A DNA stretch of 64,000 bases from Muscardinus avellanarius (lineage: Eukaryota > Chordata > Mammalia > Rodentia > Gliridae): assembly GCA_963383645.1 (NCBI GenBank), contig OY726569.1, forward strand, positions 78,090,135 through 78,154,134. Direction: 5' to 3'. Of this stretch, positions 34,083 through 46,261 are shown one piece after another (within the stretch, counting starts at the first letter, position 1; every line of letters starts with the position of its first letter). A model generated the notes under the pieces. It had not been told where the DNA came from, did not search any database, and saw only the letters and a program-made list of their open reading frames with translations. A program made the translations under genes and the position numbers.

Positions 34083-35465
34083 ACTTTATAAGTTACCTGA
34101 TAGCAGGTATTGTCATAATAGACCAAAACAACTCTAAAAGAAAGAAGCACTTTATGTAAAGGTTTAAGAAAAACAAAACTGCCCCAAACTCGTGGAGTGA
34201 CCTGATTTTGGCTTGATCTCTTCACATTTAATGTCACCACCCAACAACTTGCATTCCAAAAGTAGGAGTGGCTATACCCGGAATCCTGAGGAGCCCAGCT
34301 CAGCCCCAGGGCTGCCACCTCCGACCCACTGGGGACCAGAGCGGGCTCCTTGGTCTCGGACGGAGTCCTTGGGTGTGGAGCTTCCAGAAAAGCTCTGTGT
34401 CTGCAGGGCCACCAGGTGCTCTAAGCCTCATCTGGACTTCCCTGGTACACAGGTACACCTTTGAGGAAGGGCCTCAGGCTAGGGGGGGGGCAGGTCCAGC
34501 ATGCCAGGGGCCGGAGGGCTGGCCGGCCTGCGCGTCCATGCAGTTCTAGCTGGAGTTTGGCCCCTGTCAATGGCCCCTCTATCATATTTTGATATGTTAG
34601 GCTCTCTTATACACTGCCTTTTATTTGCATTGTCTCCCTTAATCTCGGTAATGTCCCTATGATGTGGATACTGCTATTCTACAGATGAAAAAACAGGCTC
34701 ACTTGTTTTTGACCGCTGCCCCTGTAGACTCTCCAAACAGCAGCAGGACTGCCTTGGGGGAAAGGTGACAGGGAAGTCAAGACAGTCCTGTGTCCCTCTC
34801 TGTTCTGGGCACACGGGGCTGCTTCTCCACTTCTTCAGTGACCTTCTGTGCGCTGAGCACACGTCATTCTAGTACTCCCACCCCATCAGCTGCAAAGGAC
34901 AGGGTGAGAGTACTGTTGATAGGGGAGGGGTTTGCAAAGACCTGCAAAGCAAGGGAAGCTGGGTTTGTGCAATCACGGGGTCAGTTTCAGTGGAACTAAG
35001 TGAGGTCAGTTTGTCAAGGGGGAAGGGTTTTGATATTTGGTTAAGCTCCAGAGACAGAAATTTATTAAGAGAGTAGGAAATATACATTCAAAGGAGAATG
35101 CAAGCTACTCCGAAAGTGAAAGAAAAGCCTTTGGGAATGCAGGACTCTTATTTATTTATTTATTGCACAGGGGGCCTTCTGACTCCAGGCTACACCCCCG
35201 GCTTTTTTTTTTTTTTTTTTTTTTTGGAAACAAGGTCTCATTAAGTTGCTGAAAGCTGGACTAAGCAGCTGAGGCCGGCTTTGAACCTGTGATTCTTTTG
35301 GCTCAGCCTCCCAAGTACTGGGATTATAATTGTGCATCACTGTGCCCAGCAGGACTCTTCTTTTATTAGGGACTTTCCTGAGGGGTGGGCAGGAGGTACA
35401 TAGTCACAAGGTGTTTCAGGGTGTTCCTGGTCCAGTCCTGACGACCTCTATTGTCTATAACTCCC
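34083..35465 (+). pseudogene. Decayed duplicate of the ACOT4 5' region, exon 1 deleted
   Basis: 34087-34500 aligns with ACOT4 upstream DNA 1989-2345 ('gataagcaggta...aaacaaaactgccccaaactcg', 'aacaacttgc(a/c)ttccaa', 'agtccttgggtgtg', 'ctggact(t/c)ccc'). A short remnant around 34500-34545 (catgccaggggccggagggc) replaces the exon. From 34546 ('cagttctagctggagtttggcccc') the copy resumes with ACOT4 intron-1 sequence 2862-3180. It then jumps to 5230-5555 and 6019-6135 equivalents, with a SINE between (35140-35350). Roughly 500 bp containing all of coding exon 1, and about 2 kb of intron, are missing. It cannot encode an ACOT exon. Confidence 0.85.
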
Positions 35466-35765
35466 CCCGCCCCCCCGCACAGTACTGGGGAACCCAGGGG
35501 GCATTCTACTCCCGAGCTACAACCCCAGCCCTATTTTTTAGTCTTTTTATTTTTGAAACAGGGTCTCGCTGGGTTGCAGAGGGCATAAATTGCTGAGTTA
35601 CTCAAGCCCTCCACAACTTAGTGAGACCCTGTTTTAAAGAATAAAAAATAGGGCCGGGGGTGTAGCTCGAAGGTAGAATCCAATGGGTTCCATCCCCAGT
35701 ATCACAAAACAAAACAAAAACAAAAAGCTGTCCAGTAAATAGTCCCTTTTTGAAACTTTTTTTTA
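35466..35765. other. SINE tails upstream of the ACOT6 promoter block
   Basis: A minus-strand ID tail and partial head lie at 35465-35600 and a plus-strand partial SINE at 35600-35720. Then comes a short stretch 'gtccagtaaatagtccctttttgaaact' homologous to 17997, ending at a T-run where the block identical to the second ACOT gene begins. Confidence 0.7.
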
Positions 35766-36192
35766 GGAAAAAGCATAGCAGCGTTTTTACCTGTTATGTT
35801 ATTTAACAGTCTCAACAAACCTTTTCAGATAAAGAAACTAGATCCGAATCTTACATTTAAGAACCCCACTAGCATCAGACTGCCTGGAAGCAGCGCCAGG
35901 GCCCAGGACTTCTAGAAAAGGTAAGTAAGGGCCTGAGGGGCCAGCGGGTCACGTGGGATGCCCTGGCAAAAGCTCGACTTTGGGAACCCCATCCCTTCCG
36001 GTTGGTCTTTGTTCCTCGATTTCGACACTACGCGGGATGGAGGGTGCATTACGACCTGGGCAGACACAGTGCTCTCCATTCCGGGCAGCGCCGTGCGCCG
36101 CGAGCTCGGCGGGCAGCCGCCGGCGGGAGCGAGAAGTTCAGCGGCGACGCCCCGCGGGGCCGGGCTCCGACGCCCTCCCCTCGCCGCGGACG
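35766..36192 (+). promoter_or_regulatory. ACOT6: ACOT6 promoter / 5' leader, identical to that of the second ACOT gene
   Basis: The block shows no differences from 18169-18595: the E-box CACGTG lies at 35950-35955, the AAG|GTAAGT donor at 35920/35921 and the upstream in-frame ATG at 36037. The two genes should therefore respond to the same proximal inputs; any expression difference must come from outside this block. Confidence 0.6.
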
Positions 36193-36649
36193 ATGGCGGC
36201 CGCCCTGCTGGTGCAGCCCGCCGGCCGCGGCTGCTGGGACGAGCCGCTGCGCATCGCCGCGCGCGGCCTGGCGCCCGGGCAGCCGCTCACGCTGCGCGCG
36301 TGCCTGCGCGACGAGAAGGGCGCGCGCTTCCGGGCCCACGCGCGCTACCGCGCCGACGCCCGCGGCGAGCTGGACCTGGCGCGCGCGCCCGCGCTGGGCG
36401 GCAGCTTCGCGGGCCTGGAGCCCATGGGGCTGCTCTGGGCCCTGGAGCCCGACAGGCCGTTCTGGCGCCTGCTGAAGCGGGACGTGCGCACGCCCTTCGT
36501 CGTGCGGCTGGAGCTGCTGGACGGCCACGAGCCCGACGCCGGGCGGCTGCTGGCCAGCGCGGGGCTGGAGCGCCACTTCATGGCGCCCGGCGTGCGGCGG
36601 CTGCCGGTGCGCGCGGGCCGGGTGCGGGCCACGCTCTTCCTGCCGCCAG
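36193..36649 (+). CDS. ACOT6: ACOT6 exon 1
   Basis: This exon encodes residues 1-152 plus one base, starting at ATG 36193 (A at -3, G at +4) and ending CCAG|GTGAGC. It encodes the N-terminal BAAT-type domain and is base-identical to exon 1 of the second ACOT gene. With exons 2 and 3 it gives a full-length 421-residue ACOT6. This matters because human ACOT6 has often been annotated as a short protein starting in exon 2; here the long form is fully open. Confidence 0.9.
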
Positions 36650-39600
36650 GTGAGCCGCGCCGCCGGTGTTGTCTTTGACCCACTGTGGCCCCTTGCCTGG
36701 CCCGGAAACCCCGTGATTCTGGAACTTCCCTGAGCTCTCCCCGCGCTCGAGAATCTAGCATGGTTTCTTACTTTCTTTTCTTTTCCTCTCCCCAACTCCC
36801 CACCCCCCCGCAGTGAGGATGGAACCCAGGCTCCAGCACTGAGCAACATCCTACCCTCTCATGGGTTCTAAGTGAAAGTTTTCTTCTTTAAATTTCGAGG
36901 CCCTCCAGGGAGGCACTGTTGATTGAGCTCCTCCGTGTGCCAGCCAGCTGGCTGTGCTTTGGATGCCATCACTGACTTGTACCTCCTTTTACACCAAACT
37001 TCCAAAGGGACTAAAGTCCCAAAATAAAGACAGTGCCCCATAATTATTAAACACACACAAATCACCGGGCGTGGTGGCGCACGCTTGTAATCCCTGCACT
37101 TGGGAGGCTGAGACAGGAGGATCGCACAGGTTTGAAACCAGCCTCAGCTACTTAGTGAGGCTCTCAGCAACTTAGTGAGACCCTGTTTCCAAATAAAAAT
37201 ATAAAATAGGTCTGGGAGTATAGCCCGGAGGCAGAAAGCCTCTGGGTTCCACCCCTAGTACCACCAAAAAAAAAAAAAGTTCCCTGACATTCCCTTCTCT
37301 GAAGCAGTTCCCTTAGGGTACAGCTGGCAATATCTAGAGATCTTTCTGGTTGTCACAACTGAAGAGGGAGGTGCTATTGGCATTTCGGATGAAGAGGCAG
37401 TGTGTGGCTAAACATGCCACAATACACAGGGCAGCCCCAGAACAAAGAATTATCTTGCTCAAAATTGCTCTAGTGCTGAGACTGATAAATACCAGTCTAA
37501 GTAAAAACAGTACAGTATAGGCAGAAGTGGCATGCAACCAAATTTCTGACTTTAGCTCCTAGTGTGTAGAAGTACCAGTGTTGCCACTGTGCATAGAATT
37601 TCTAAGTTTAATTATGTGGTTATTCTCCAAAATAAGACAGTGTGCTTAATTTTATTTACATATATATTATTTTTTGTGGTATGGGGCATTCTACCTCTGA
37701 GCTTTATCCATAGCTTTTTTTTTTTAACAGTCTCACTAGGTCAATGAGTCTCACTACTTACTGAGACTGAGACTGTTGCTGTACTTGAACCTGTGATCTG
37801 CCTGTCAGCCTCCCAGGTACTGGATTATAAGTGTTCAGCACTGGCGTGTGTGTGTGTGTGTGTGTGCATGCGCGCATGTGTGTGTTACCAGAGGTGGAAC
37901 CCAGGGGCATTCTACCTCTGATCTACACCCCCAGCCCTATTTTATTCTTTATTTTGAAACAGGGTCTCACTCGTTGCTGAGGGCCTATGTGGCAGTCACC
38001 CTACGATCTGGTCTCAGCCTCCCAAGTACTGGGATTACAAGTGTGCGCCCTCCTGCCTGGCCATATTGCAGTTTTTAAACAATCCCTAATGCTAAGTACA
38101 GCTGCTTACTACACTGTGACCTCCTGGGACTGAAATTGGGTCTTGTCCATTTGAGTTTCTCTCCCTGGAAACTTGCATAAGGACATAGTGGAACCTCCAT
38201 AAATCATACTGACTGATTACATACAAATCTTCTGAAGGTTTTCATTTCAAACAACAACAAGAACAAAATATCTTAACACTCAATTGTGATACCTGATATT
38301 CCAATCAAGCCAATCTTGTGTTAACTATTTCAGTGTCTATGGAGTATATTGGTTAACAATAGCTACCCAAATCAGGCATAGTTGTTTTGTTTTGTTGGCA
38401 TGGTACTAAGGATTGAACCCAGGGGCACTCTACCTCAGCTACTTAATGAGGCTCTCCACAACTCTGAGCTAAATCCCCAGCCCTGTTTTTTATTTTGAAA
38501 CAGGGTCTCACTAAATTGCTAAGGGTGTCGCTAAATTGCTGAAGGCTGTCTGCAAACCTGCCATCCTCCTGTCTCAGCCTCTCAAGTACTAGGATTACAG
38601 GTATGTGCTACCATGCCCAGCTACAGGGTTGTATTTATATTCTATTAGAGAATACAGGCAATTACCCTTGCATCTATAGTACAGTATGGCTGGTGCTATG
38701 ATAGGGGAGGCATAGGCCCAGAGTGCTGGTGGAACACAGAAAATACTGTCTAACCAAACGGTGTCAGGGGGCATCTGGAAAGGCATTGAGGATGGGAGAT
38801 CCAAAGTTAGGTTTGAAGACTAATGAATCAAAATAAAAAATTCAGAGCCGGGTGTGGTGGGTGTAATCCCAGAATTTGGGAGGCTGAGACTGGAGGATTG
38901 CGGTTCATGGACTGTCTCAGCTATTTAGTGAGGCCCTCCTCAACTTAGTGAGAACCTGTTTAAAAATAAAGAATAAAAAATAGTGCAGGGGGTGTAGCTC
39001 GGAGGTTGAATGCCCCTGGGTTCCATCCCCAAACCCGCAAAAAAAAAAAAAAATAAATAAAAGAATAAAAATTCAGGAGAAGCCAGGAGTGGTGGCGCAC
39101 ATTTATAATCCCAGTACTTGGCAGGCTGAGACAGGGAGAATCAATCACACAGGTTCCTGACCAGCTTCAGCTACTTGAAGAAGCCCTCTGCAAATTAGTA
39201 AGACCCTATTTCAAAATAAGAATAAAAACTAAGGCAGGGCCAGGTGAGGTGGCGCATGTTTGTAATCCCCAAGCTTGGGAGGCGGAGACAGGAGGATTGC
39301 ACAGGTTCAAAGCCAGCCGCGCTGGCTTAAGAGACCCTGTTTCCAAATAAAAAAATATAAAAATAGGTCTGAGAGTGTAGCCCGGAGGTAGAAGGGTTTC
39401 CGGGAACCCAGTACCACCAAAAAAATAATAGTAATAAAAAAATAAAAACTAAGGCTGGGAGTATAGCTTGGAGGTAGAATGTCTCTGGGTTTGATCCTCA
39501 GTCTCACACACACACACACATACACACACACACATACACATACACATACACACACATCAAGAGGAAGAAAGAATAGTATTGTAGGCAAAGAAAGCAGTGT

Positions 39601-39728
39601 ATACCAACATTCAGGGGCCAAAGGAATATGGCAAATTTAGGGATGGCATTCTTTTTTTTTTTTTTTTTTTTTTTTAGGTACTGGGAATGGAACCCAGGAG
39701 CATTCTACCTCCAAGCTACACCCCAGCC

Positions 39729-39759
<31 letters not shown>

Positions 39760-41481
39760 GCAGGTGTGGGGATGGAACACAGGGGCATTTGACCTCCGAG
39801 ATATACCCCCTGCTCTATTTTTTATTCTTTATTTTGAAACCGGGTCTCACTGAGTTGCAGAGGGCCTCACTAAGTAGCTGAGGCTGTCCGCGAACTGCGA
39901 TCCTCCAGGTCTCAGCCTCCCGAATGCTGGGATTACAAGTGTGCGCCACCAAGCCCGGCTTATAGCTTCATTTTTAAATAGATAACTTTTTAAGGAAATG
40001 AGAAAGAAAAATTGGTAGAAAATGTGTATTTTCTCATATATTATTTCTAACTTTATATTGTTATTGTGAAAATATTTGACAAATTTGGGAGAAAAATAAG
40101 ACATTTTGGGTTTTCTCCCTTATTATTAGGTTATTAAAGCAAAAAAAAAGTAAAAAGAGTCCTCTTTTATCAAGCTTTCCACTGTTGGGAGCCTTTTTAT
40201 TTTATTTTATTATTTATTTATTTTTGGTGGTACTGGGGTTCCTGGAAGCCCTTCTACCTCTGTGCTACACTCCCAGACCTATTTTATATACATTATATTT
40301 GGAAACAGGGTCTCCCCTGGCTTCGAACATGCATGATCCTCCTGTCTCTGCCTCCCAAGCAGGGGGATTACAAGCGTGCACCACCACGCCCGGCTCTTGG
40401 GAGCCTTTTTAGACCACATGTTGAGATATCCATCTCGGACCAGCTTGACTAGGTACATAGTGCCCAGTTAAGTGGAAATTCGGTGCATGCAGGCAAGCTT
40501 CTGAGGTCTGGATGGGACCATAATCAGTGTGGATTTGGATGTGACTTCCCCATTTCCTAGAGATGCTTACCCTTTCCTTCCCTAAGACTGTCCCACGACT
40601 GCTTTGCTGCCCTTCCCTAAAGTTAACTCGTGCCTGTCTCTCCCTGAAGTTTATTTTTTTACTGACTTTCCTAAGCTTAACCCATGACCTCCTTGCCATT
40701 AATCATTTTTAGAGATGCTTTGTTTAAACCCTCAATAAGCTGGGTGTGGTGGCACACACTTATCATTCCCGTGCTTGGGAGGCAGAGACAGGAGGATCAC
40801 ACAGATTCGAAGCCAGCCTCGCTGGCTTAAGAGACCCTGTTTCCAAATAAAAATATAAAATAGGTCTGGGAGTATGGCCCAGAGGTAGAAGGGTTTTCAG
40901 GAACCCCAGTACCATCAAAATAAATAAGTAAATAAATAAAGATGAAAATAAACAAACCCCCAATAAAAAAGGATGCTGATTGAAGGAGAGGCAAAAGATC
41001 TCTGTCTTCTCCACAGCTGCTGTATCTCTAGTAATGATTTTGACTGAGTCATCCATGTACAGAGACTTTTGTGTGTGTATGTTGGTACTGGGGATGGATC
41101 CCAGAGGCTTTCTACCTCCGGGCTACACTCCCAGACCTATTCTTTATATTTTATTTGGAAACACTAAGTTGCTGAGAGCCCCACTTGAGACAAGTTGAGT
41201 ACTTGTCTCATCCTCCCAAGTACTGGGATTACAACCGTGCACCACCATGCCCAGCATGTATAGAGACTTCTAATCTCAGCATTTGTGGCACACTCCTCAT
41301 CCCCGACCTCCCTGGTTGAGTGAGCTGCAGAGGGCCTCACCAAGTAGCTGAGGCTGTCCTCCAGCGGTGATCCTCCTGTCTAATACTCCCAAATACTGGT
41401 ATTCCAAGCATGTGCCACCATGCCCGGCCCAGGTGTCTTTTGAAAGGCTAAAGGTTTCTTGTGATTTGTGCTGTTCTCCAG
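36650..41481 (+). other. ACOT6: ACOT6 intron 1
   Basis: Donor GTGAGC, acceptor CTGTTCTCCAG ending at 41481. Plus-strand SINEs: 37063-37270, 38846-39045, 39078-39230, 39236-39425, 39450-39510, 40735-40935. Minus: 37670-37840, 37886-38065, 38385-38625, 39650-39730, 39755-39960, 40196-40397, 41071-41260, and a fragment at 41320-41430. Microsatellites: (TG)n 37840-37885, (CA)n 39504-39560. Unique stretches 36665-37060, 37280-37670, 38066-38380, 39961-40195 and 40398-40730 show nothing recognisable. Confidence 0.8.
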
Positions 41482-41684
41482 GTGAGGGGCGCTTCCCTGG
41501 GATCATTGATCTATTTGGAACTGGTGGTGGCCTGTGTGAATACAGAGCCAGCCTCCTGGCTGGACATGGTTTTGCTGTGCTCGCTCTGGCTTACTTCAGA
41601 TTTGAAGACCTCCCTGAGCATTTAAGTGATGTGCACCTGGAGTACTTTGAAGAAGCCGTAGGCTTTATGCTGCAGCATCCAAAG
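41482..41684 (+). CDS. ACOT6: ACOT6 exon 2
   Basis: This 203-nt exon encodes residues 153-220 with a split Gly codon (G|GT). It starts [20 protein letters not shown], continues [20 protein letters not shown] and [20 protein letters not shown], and ends GFMLQHPK. The donor AAAG|GTATGT is good. The in-frame ATG at 41667 (MLQHPK) corresponds to the start used for the short ACOT6 annotated in human; initiating there would remove the whole N-terminal domain and the start of the hydrolase fold. Confidence 0.93.
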
Positions 41685-42372
41685 GTATGTTCTGTTAACT
41701 GCCTGAGTGCAGAGGAAAAGGGGCAACGTGGACCCAGGGCTGGATCCACAAGCCCTGCCAGGACAGTGGGAGCTGGAAATATGCAGGGAGACACAGGACT
41801 TCCTCAAAAGTTACTACTAGCTGGGTGTGGTGGTGCACGCTTCTAATCCCAGTACTTGGGAGGCTGAGACAGGAGGATCTCACAGGTTTAAAGCCAGCCT
41901 CAGCTACTTAGTGAGGCTCTCAGCAACTTAGTGAGACCCTGTTTCCAAATAAAGTATAAAAAAATAGGTCTGGGAGTATAGCCTGGAGGTAGAAAGCCCC
42001 TGGGTCCCACCCCCAGTACCACCAAAAAAAAAAGTTACTAGTAAGCCAGGTATTGTGGCACATGCCCATAATCCCAGTACTTGGGTGGCTGAGACAGGAG
42101 ACTTGCAGCTTCACAACCAGTCTCAGCAATTTAGTGAGACTCTCAGCAACTTAGCAAGACCTTGTTTCAAGACAAAAAATAAAAAGGGAAGGGCATGTAG
42201 CTCAGAGGTAGAATGTCCCTGGGACATTCTCAAAGTCACTAGTATTATTATTTCTGTTTCCACCTATCTCTCTCCCATATAGACTTTACTGTTTAGCTCC
42301 TTTTTAAACTGTTTATAATAATTCAAAGGAACTAGATTGAGGAGATACTAATATTGAGTTCTGCTTCTGCAT

Positions 42373-42415
<43 letters not shown>

Positions 42416-43963
42416 TAAGTGGAATGATATATACTTTTTGCTGCCATCTATATTAAAGGGACTCAACATTCTAATGTTAGCCGGGAGTGGTAGTGCACAC
42501 TTGTAATCTCAGTACTTGGGAGACTGAGACAGGAGGCTCTTGGTGTCACAGCTAGCCTCAGCAACTTAGTGAGGCCCTCTACAACTTAGTGAGACCCTGT
42601 TTCAAAATAGGAAGAATAAAAATAGGGCTGGGAAGCCAAGATGTTGTGATGCACCCTTGTAATCCCAGTACTTGAGAGGCTGAGGCAGGAGGATCCCAGG
42701 TTCAAAGCCAGCCTCAGCTACTTAGGCCCTCCACAACTTAGTGAGACTGTTTCAAAATAAAGAGCAAAAAATAGGGCTGGAGATATAGCTTGAAGGTAGA
42801 ATGCCCCTGGGCTTCATACCCAGTCCTGCAAAAAAAAAAAAAAAAAAAAAAAAGTCTAACATTAAAGTAAATGGTATTTTGCAAAGCCTGTAGGATGATC
42901 TACTTCTATTAGAATTCAGGGATCTCTGATAGTCTCTTAGCAGAGCTGTTAAAACCTAGATGATTTTGAACTGTGAAGATTAGTTTAGAGGAGATAAGGC
43001 CCTGAAAAAAAGCAGCCAACATATACTCCCAATTCTGCCACTAAGCTCTGAAAAGTGGGGCTTCTGCCCTGGTTATTATTGATTGATTGGTTGATTGATT
43101 GATTGATTGATTGTGTTGTACTGGGGATTGAACCCAGGTGCATTCTACTACCAAGCTATACCTCATCTCTCTCTTCGGTACTGGGGATAGAACCCAGGGG
43201 CTTTCTACCTCCAGGCTATACTCCCAGACCTATTTTTTATATTTTATTTGGAAACAGGGTCTCACTAAGTTGTGGATGGCCTCACTAAGTAGCTGAGGCT
43301 GTCTTCAAACCTGCGCTATTCTCCTGTTTCAGCCTCTCAAATGCTGGGATTACAGGCCTGCACCACCATGCCCAGCTATCTATCTATCATTTTGGAATGG
43401 GTTTCACTAGGTTGCTGAAAGTCTAGCTAAATTGCTGAGGCTGGTCTTGAACCTGTGATCCTCCTGTCTCGGCCACCAGGTTCATCTTAGACTCTTTGTT
43501 TTAGATTATTGTACTGGTAAATACTTTGTACTCTGCCAACAGGGTAAGGAGTCTGAGGGGCCTAGGGAATGTGTCCACCTGGAACCCATGTGCTTCCCAC
43601 CATGCCCTTGGGATCTGGAGCTTCAGATTCTCTGCTTAGAAGCACTGGTCCAACTTTGAGGCCCTATGCCTGTTTCATGAGTGCATCATCTGCATATACC
43701 CAGTGCTTAAACAAGCAGGCTGGGTGTCTACACACAAGTGAGAGGTCCCTCAAGGTGCATGAAGGATCCAGGGGCAGGAAGAGAAGGACGGCAGGCCAGG
43801 GTCCAGAGGTTCAGGCTGGCTCTTCTTCATGATGTGTTTCCATGCAGAACTCTAGTGAGTTCTAAGATTTTTAATTTGAACCTGACTTTGTAACTTGCTA
43901 TGGTCAGAAGAAAAAAGAATATTATTATTTAACAGTTCATTTGTTTTAGAGTATAAGGGCCTC

Positions 43964-44038
<75 letters not shown>

Positions 44039-44988
44039 TTTTTAGCACTGGGGATGGAACCCAGAGGCATTCTACCTTCAAGCTACACTCCCGGCCCTAT
44101 TTTTTCTTCTTTATTTTGAAACAGGGTCTCATTGAGTTGCAAAGGGCCTCACTAAGTAGCTGAGACTGTCCTCAAACCGCTATCCTTCTGTCTCTTCCTC
44201 CCAAATGCTGGGATTACAAGCATGCCCCACCACGCCTGGCAGTGTGTGTGTGTGTGGGGGGGGGGTCTAAGGTTGGAACCCAGGGGCATTCGACCACCAA
44301 ACTACACCCCCAGCCCCATTTTTAAAATTCTTTTTTTTGTTAGTTAGTTTGTTTTTTGGTGGTACTGGGGTTCCTGGAAGCCCTTCTATCTCCAGGCTAC
44401 ACTCCCAGACCTATTTTTATATTTTTATTTGGAGACAGGGTCTCTTAAGCCAGCGAGGCTGGCTTCGAACCTGCGCAATCCTCGTCTCCGCCTCCCAAGC
44501 GCGGGGATTACAAGTGTGCACCACCACGCCTGGCTAAAATTATTTATTTTGAAACAGGGTCTCACTGAATTGCAGAGGGGATTATCGAAGGATGGCTTGT
44601 ATACTAGAGAATCATTTGATTTGCTTATCAAAAGACATACTTGAGCCAGGCATGGTGGGCATACTTGTAATCCTTGTAATCTCAGTATTCGGAAGGCTGA
44701 ATGGTTCGCGGACAGCCTCAACTACTTAGTGAGGCCCTTAGCAACTCAGTGAGACCCGGTTACAAAATAAAAGAATAAAAAATAGGGCAGGGGGTGTAGC
44801 TCAGAGGTCGAATGCCCCTGGGTTACATCCCCAGACCCGCAAAAAAAAAAAAAAGACATACTTGAATTTTGTTGATTGTTATACAAAGAAGGGAAACACA
44901 TATTTGAGAAAGCTACTTAGAGAATGTAAAATCACTGCTTACATCCTCCACTTATGAATTCTGGCTTGTTCTCTCTTTCTCTCATCAG
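41685..44988 (+). other. ACOT6: ACOT6 intron 2
   Basis: Plus-strand SINEs: 41818-42030, 42040-42225, 42479-42630, 42638-42830, 44645-44845. Minus: 43110-43170, 43173-43375, 43376-43480, 44031-44240, 44258-44320, 44350-44535. Microsatellites: (CA)n 42373-42412, (GATT)n 43078-43112, (TG)n then (TA)n 43963-44030. 43490-43960 is unique sequence without a recognised element. The acceptor CTCATCAG ends at 44988. Confidence 0.8.
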
Positions 44989-45594
44989 GTGAAAGGCCCT
45001 AGTGTTGGGCTTCTTGGTTTCTCCAAGGGAGGTGACCTATGTCTCTCCATGGCTTCCTTCTTGAAGGGCATCACAGCCACAGTGCTTATCAATGCTTGTG
45101 TGGCCAACACAGTAGTTCCTCTGCATTACAAGGATATGATTATTCCTAACCTGGGCAATGAGCCGGGGAAACTAAAAACCACCGAGTCAGGCCTTTTGAA
45201 TTATGTGGATATTTGGAACAATCCATTGGAGGAACCCAACCACCAAAGTATCATCCCACTGGAAAAGGCCGAGGGACCCTTCCTATTTATTGTTGGTATG
45301 GATGATCAAAACTGGAAAAGTGGATTCTATGCTCAAATAGCTTCTGAACGGTTACAAGCCCATGGAAAAGAGAGACCTCAGATACTCTACTATCCAGGAA
45401 CTGGTCATTGTATTGACCCACCTTATTTTCCTCCTTCCAGAGCCTCTGTGCATGCTTTGTTGGGTGAAGCAATATTCTATGGAGGTGAGCCAAAGGCTCA
45501 GTCAAGGGCACAGGTAGATGCGTGGCAGCAAATTCAGACTTTCTTCCGAAAACATCTCAATGGTAAAAACCCTGTCAAGCACAGCAAAATATAA
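44989..45594 (+). CDS. ACOT6: ACOT6 exon 3 (catalytic domain, C-terminus SKI)
   Basis: This exon encodes residues 221-421 and TAA (45592-45594). It starts VKGPSVGLLGFSKGGDLCLS. The catalytic serine is Ser232 in G-F-S-K-G, the acid Asp326 in GMDDQNW and the base His360 in GTGHCIDPPY. ACOT6-specific blocks are ITATVLINACVANT, LHYKDMIIP and GEAIFYGGEPKA; the tail NGKNPVKHSKI resembles the ACOT6 tail. The final tripeptide SKI is a non-canonical variant of the SKL peroxisomal signal, so peroxisomal import is uncertain. Substrate preference of ACOT6 is poorly known; a methyl-branched acyl-CoA role has been proposed for the mouse enzyme. It is the cluster member next to DNAL1, as in human and mouse. 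Confidence 0.95.
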   Translation: MKGPSVGLLGFSKGGDLCLSMASFLKGITATVLINACVANTVVPLHYKDMIIPNLGNEPGKLKTTESGLLNYVDIWNNPLEEPNHQSIIPLEKAEGPFLFIVGMDDQNWKSGFYAQIASERLQAHGKERPQILYYPGTGHCIDPPYFPPSRASVHALLGEAIFYGGEPKAQSRAQVDAWQQIQTFFRKHLNGKNPVKHSKI

Positions 45595-45599
45595 GATTG

Positions 45600-45965
45600 C
45601 AATCTGCGTTAATCAGTTTTTCATCACTGTGACCAAAATATCTGACAAGACAACTTAGAGGAGGAAAAGTTTATTTTTGCTCAAGGTTTCAGAGATTCAG
45701 TCCATGGTCGGCCAGCCCCAAAGCAGAAGCATGGTGGTAGTAAGCATAGCAAAGGAAAGCTGCTCAGTGTGTGGCAGTTGAGAAACAGAGAGAGAAGAGC
45801 GAGACAGGGACAGATACAGCACTCAAGGCCACACCCTGGTGACCCACCTACTCTGAACCTGGCTGCACTGGAGACCAGGCTTTCAAAACATGAAAGGGAC
45901 ATTCCAGATCCAAACCCTAACACAATCACAGACCACATTCCACTTAGAAAAATCCTAGTTGTACA
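45600..45965 (-). mobile_element. Dispersed rodent repeat covering the ACOT6 3' flank
   Basis: 'gttaatcagtttttcatcactgtgaccaaaatatctgac', 'ggaggaaaagtttatttttgctcaaggtttcagagattcagtccatgg', 'cacaccctggtgacccacctact' and 'atgaaagggacattccagatccaaaccctaacac' match the pattern of a moderately abundant interspersed repeat seen in several mammals. I cannot name it. It begins only a few bases after the stop codon, so it forms most of the 3' UTR. Confidence 0.45.
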
Positions 45966-46225
45966 ATCCTACTGGGTCTCCCAGAGCACCTAGGAAACTG
46001 TGTAATGAAGCAACCAGATACAGGGCCTAGTGGTGCATGCCTGTAATCCCAGTACTTGGGAGGTTGAGACAGGAAGATCGCAGGCTCAAGGACAGTCTCA
46101 GCAAGTAGTGAGACTGATCCACCTAGCGAGACCCTGTTTGAAAACAAAAACAAAATATGGCTAGGGGTGTAGCTCAGAGATAGAAGGCCCCTGGGTTCAA
46201 TTCCCAGAACTACCAATTCCCAGAA

Positions 46226-46261
<36 letters not shown>

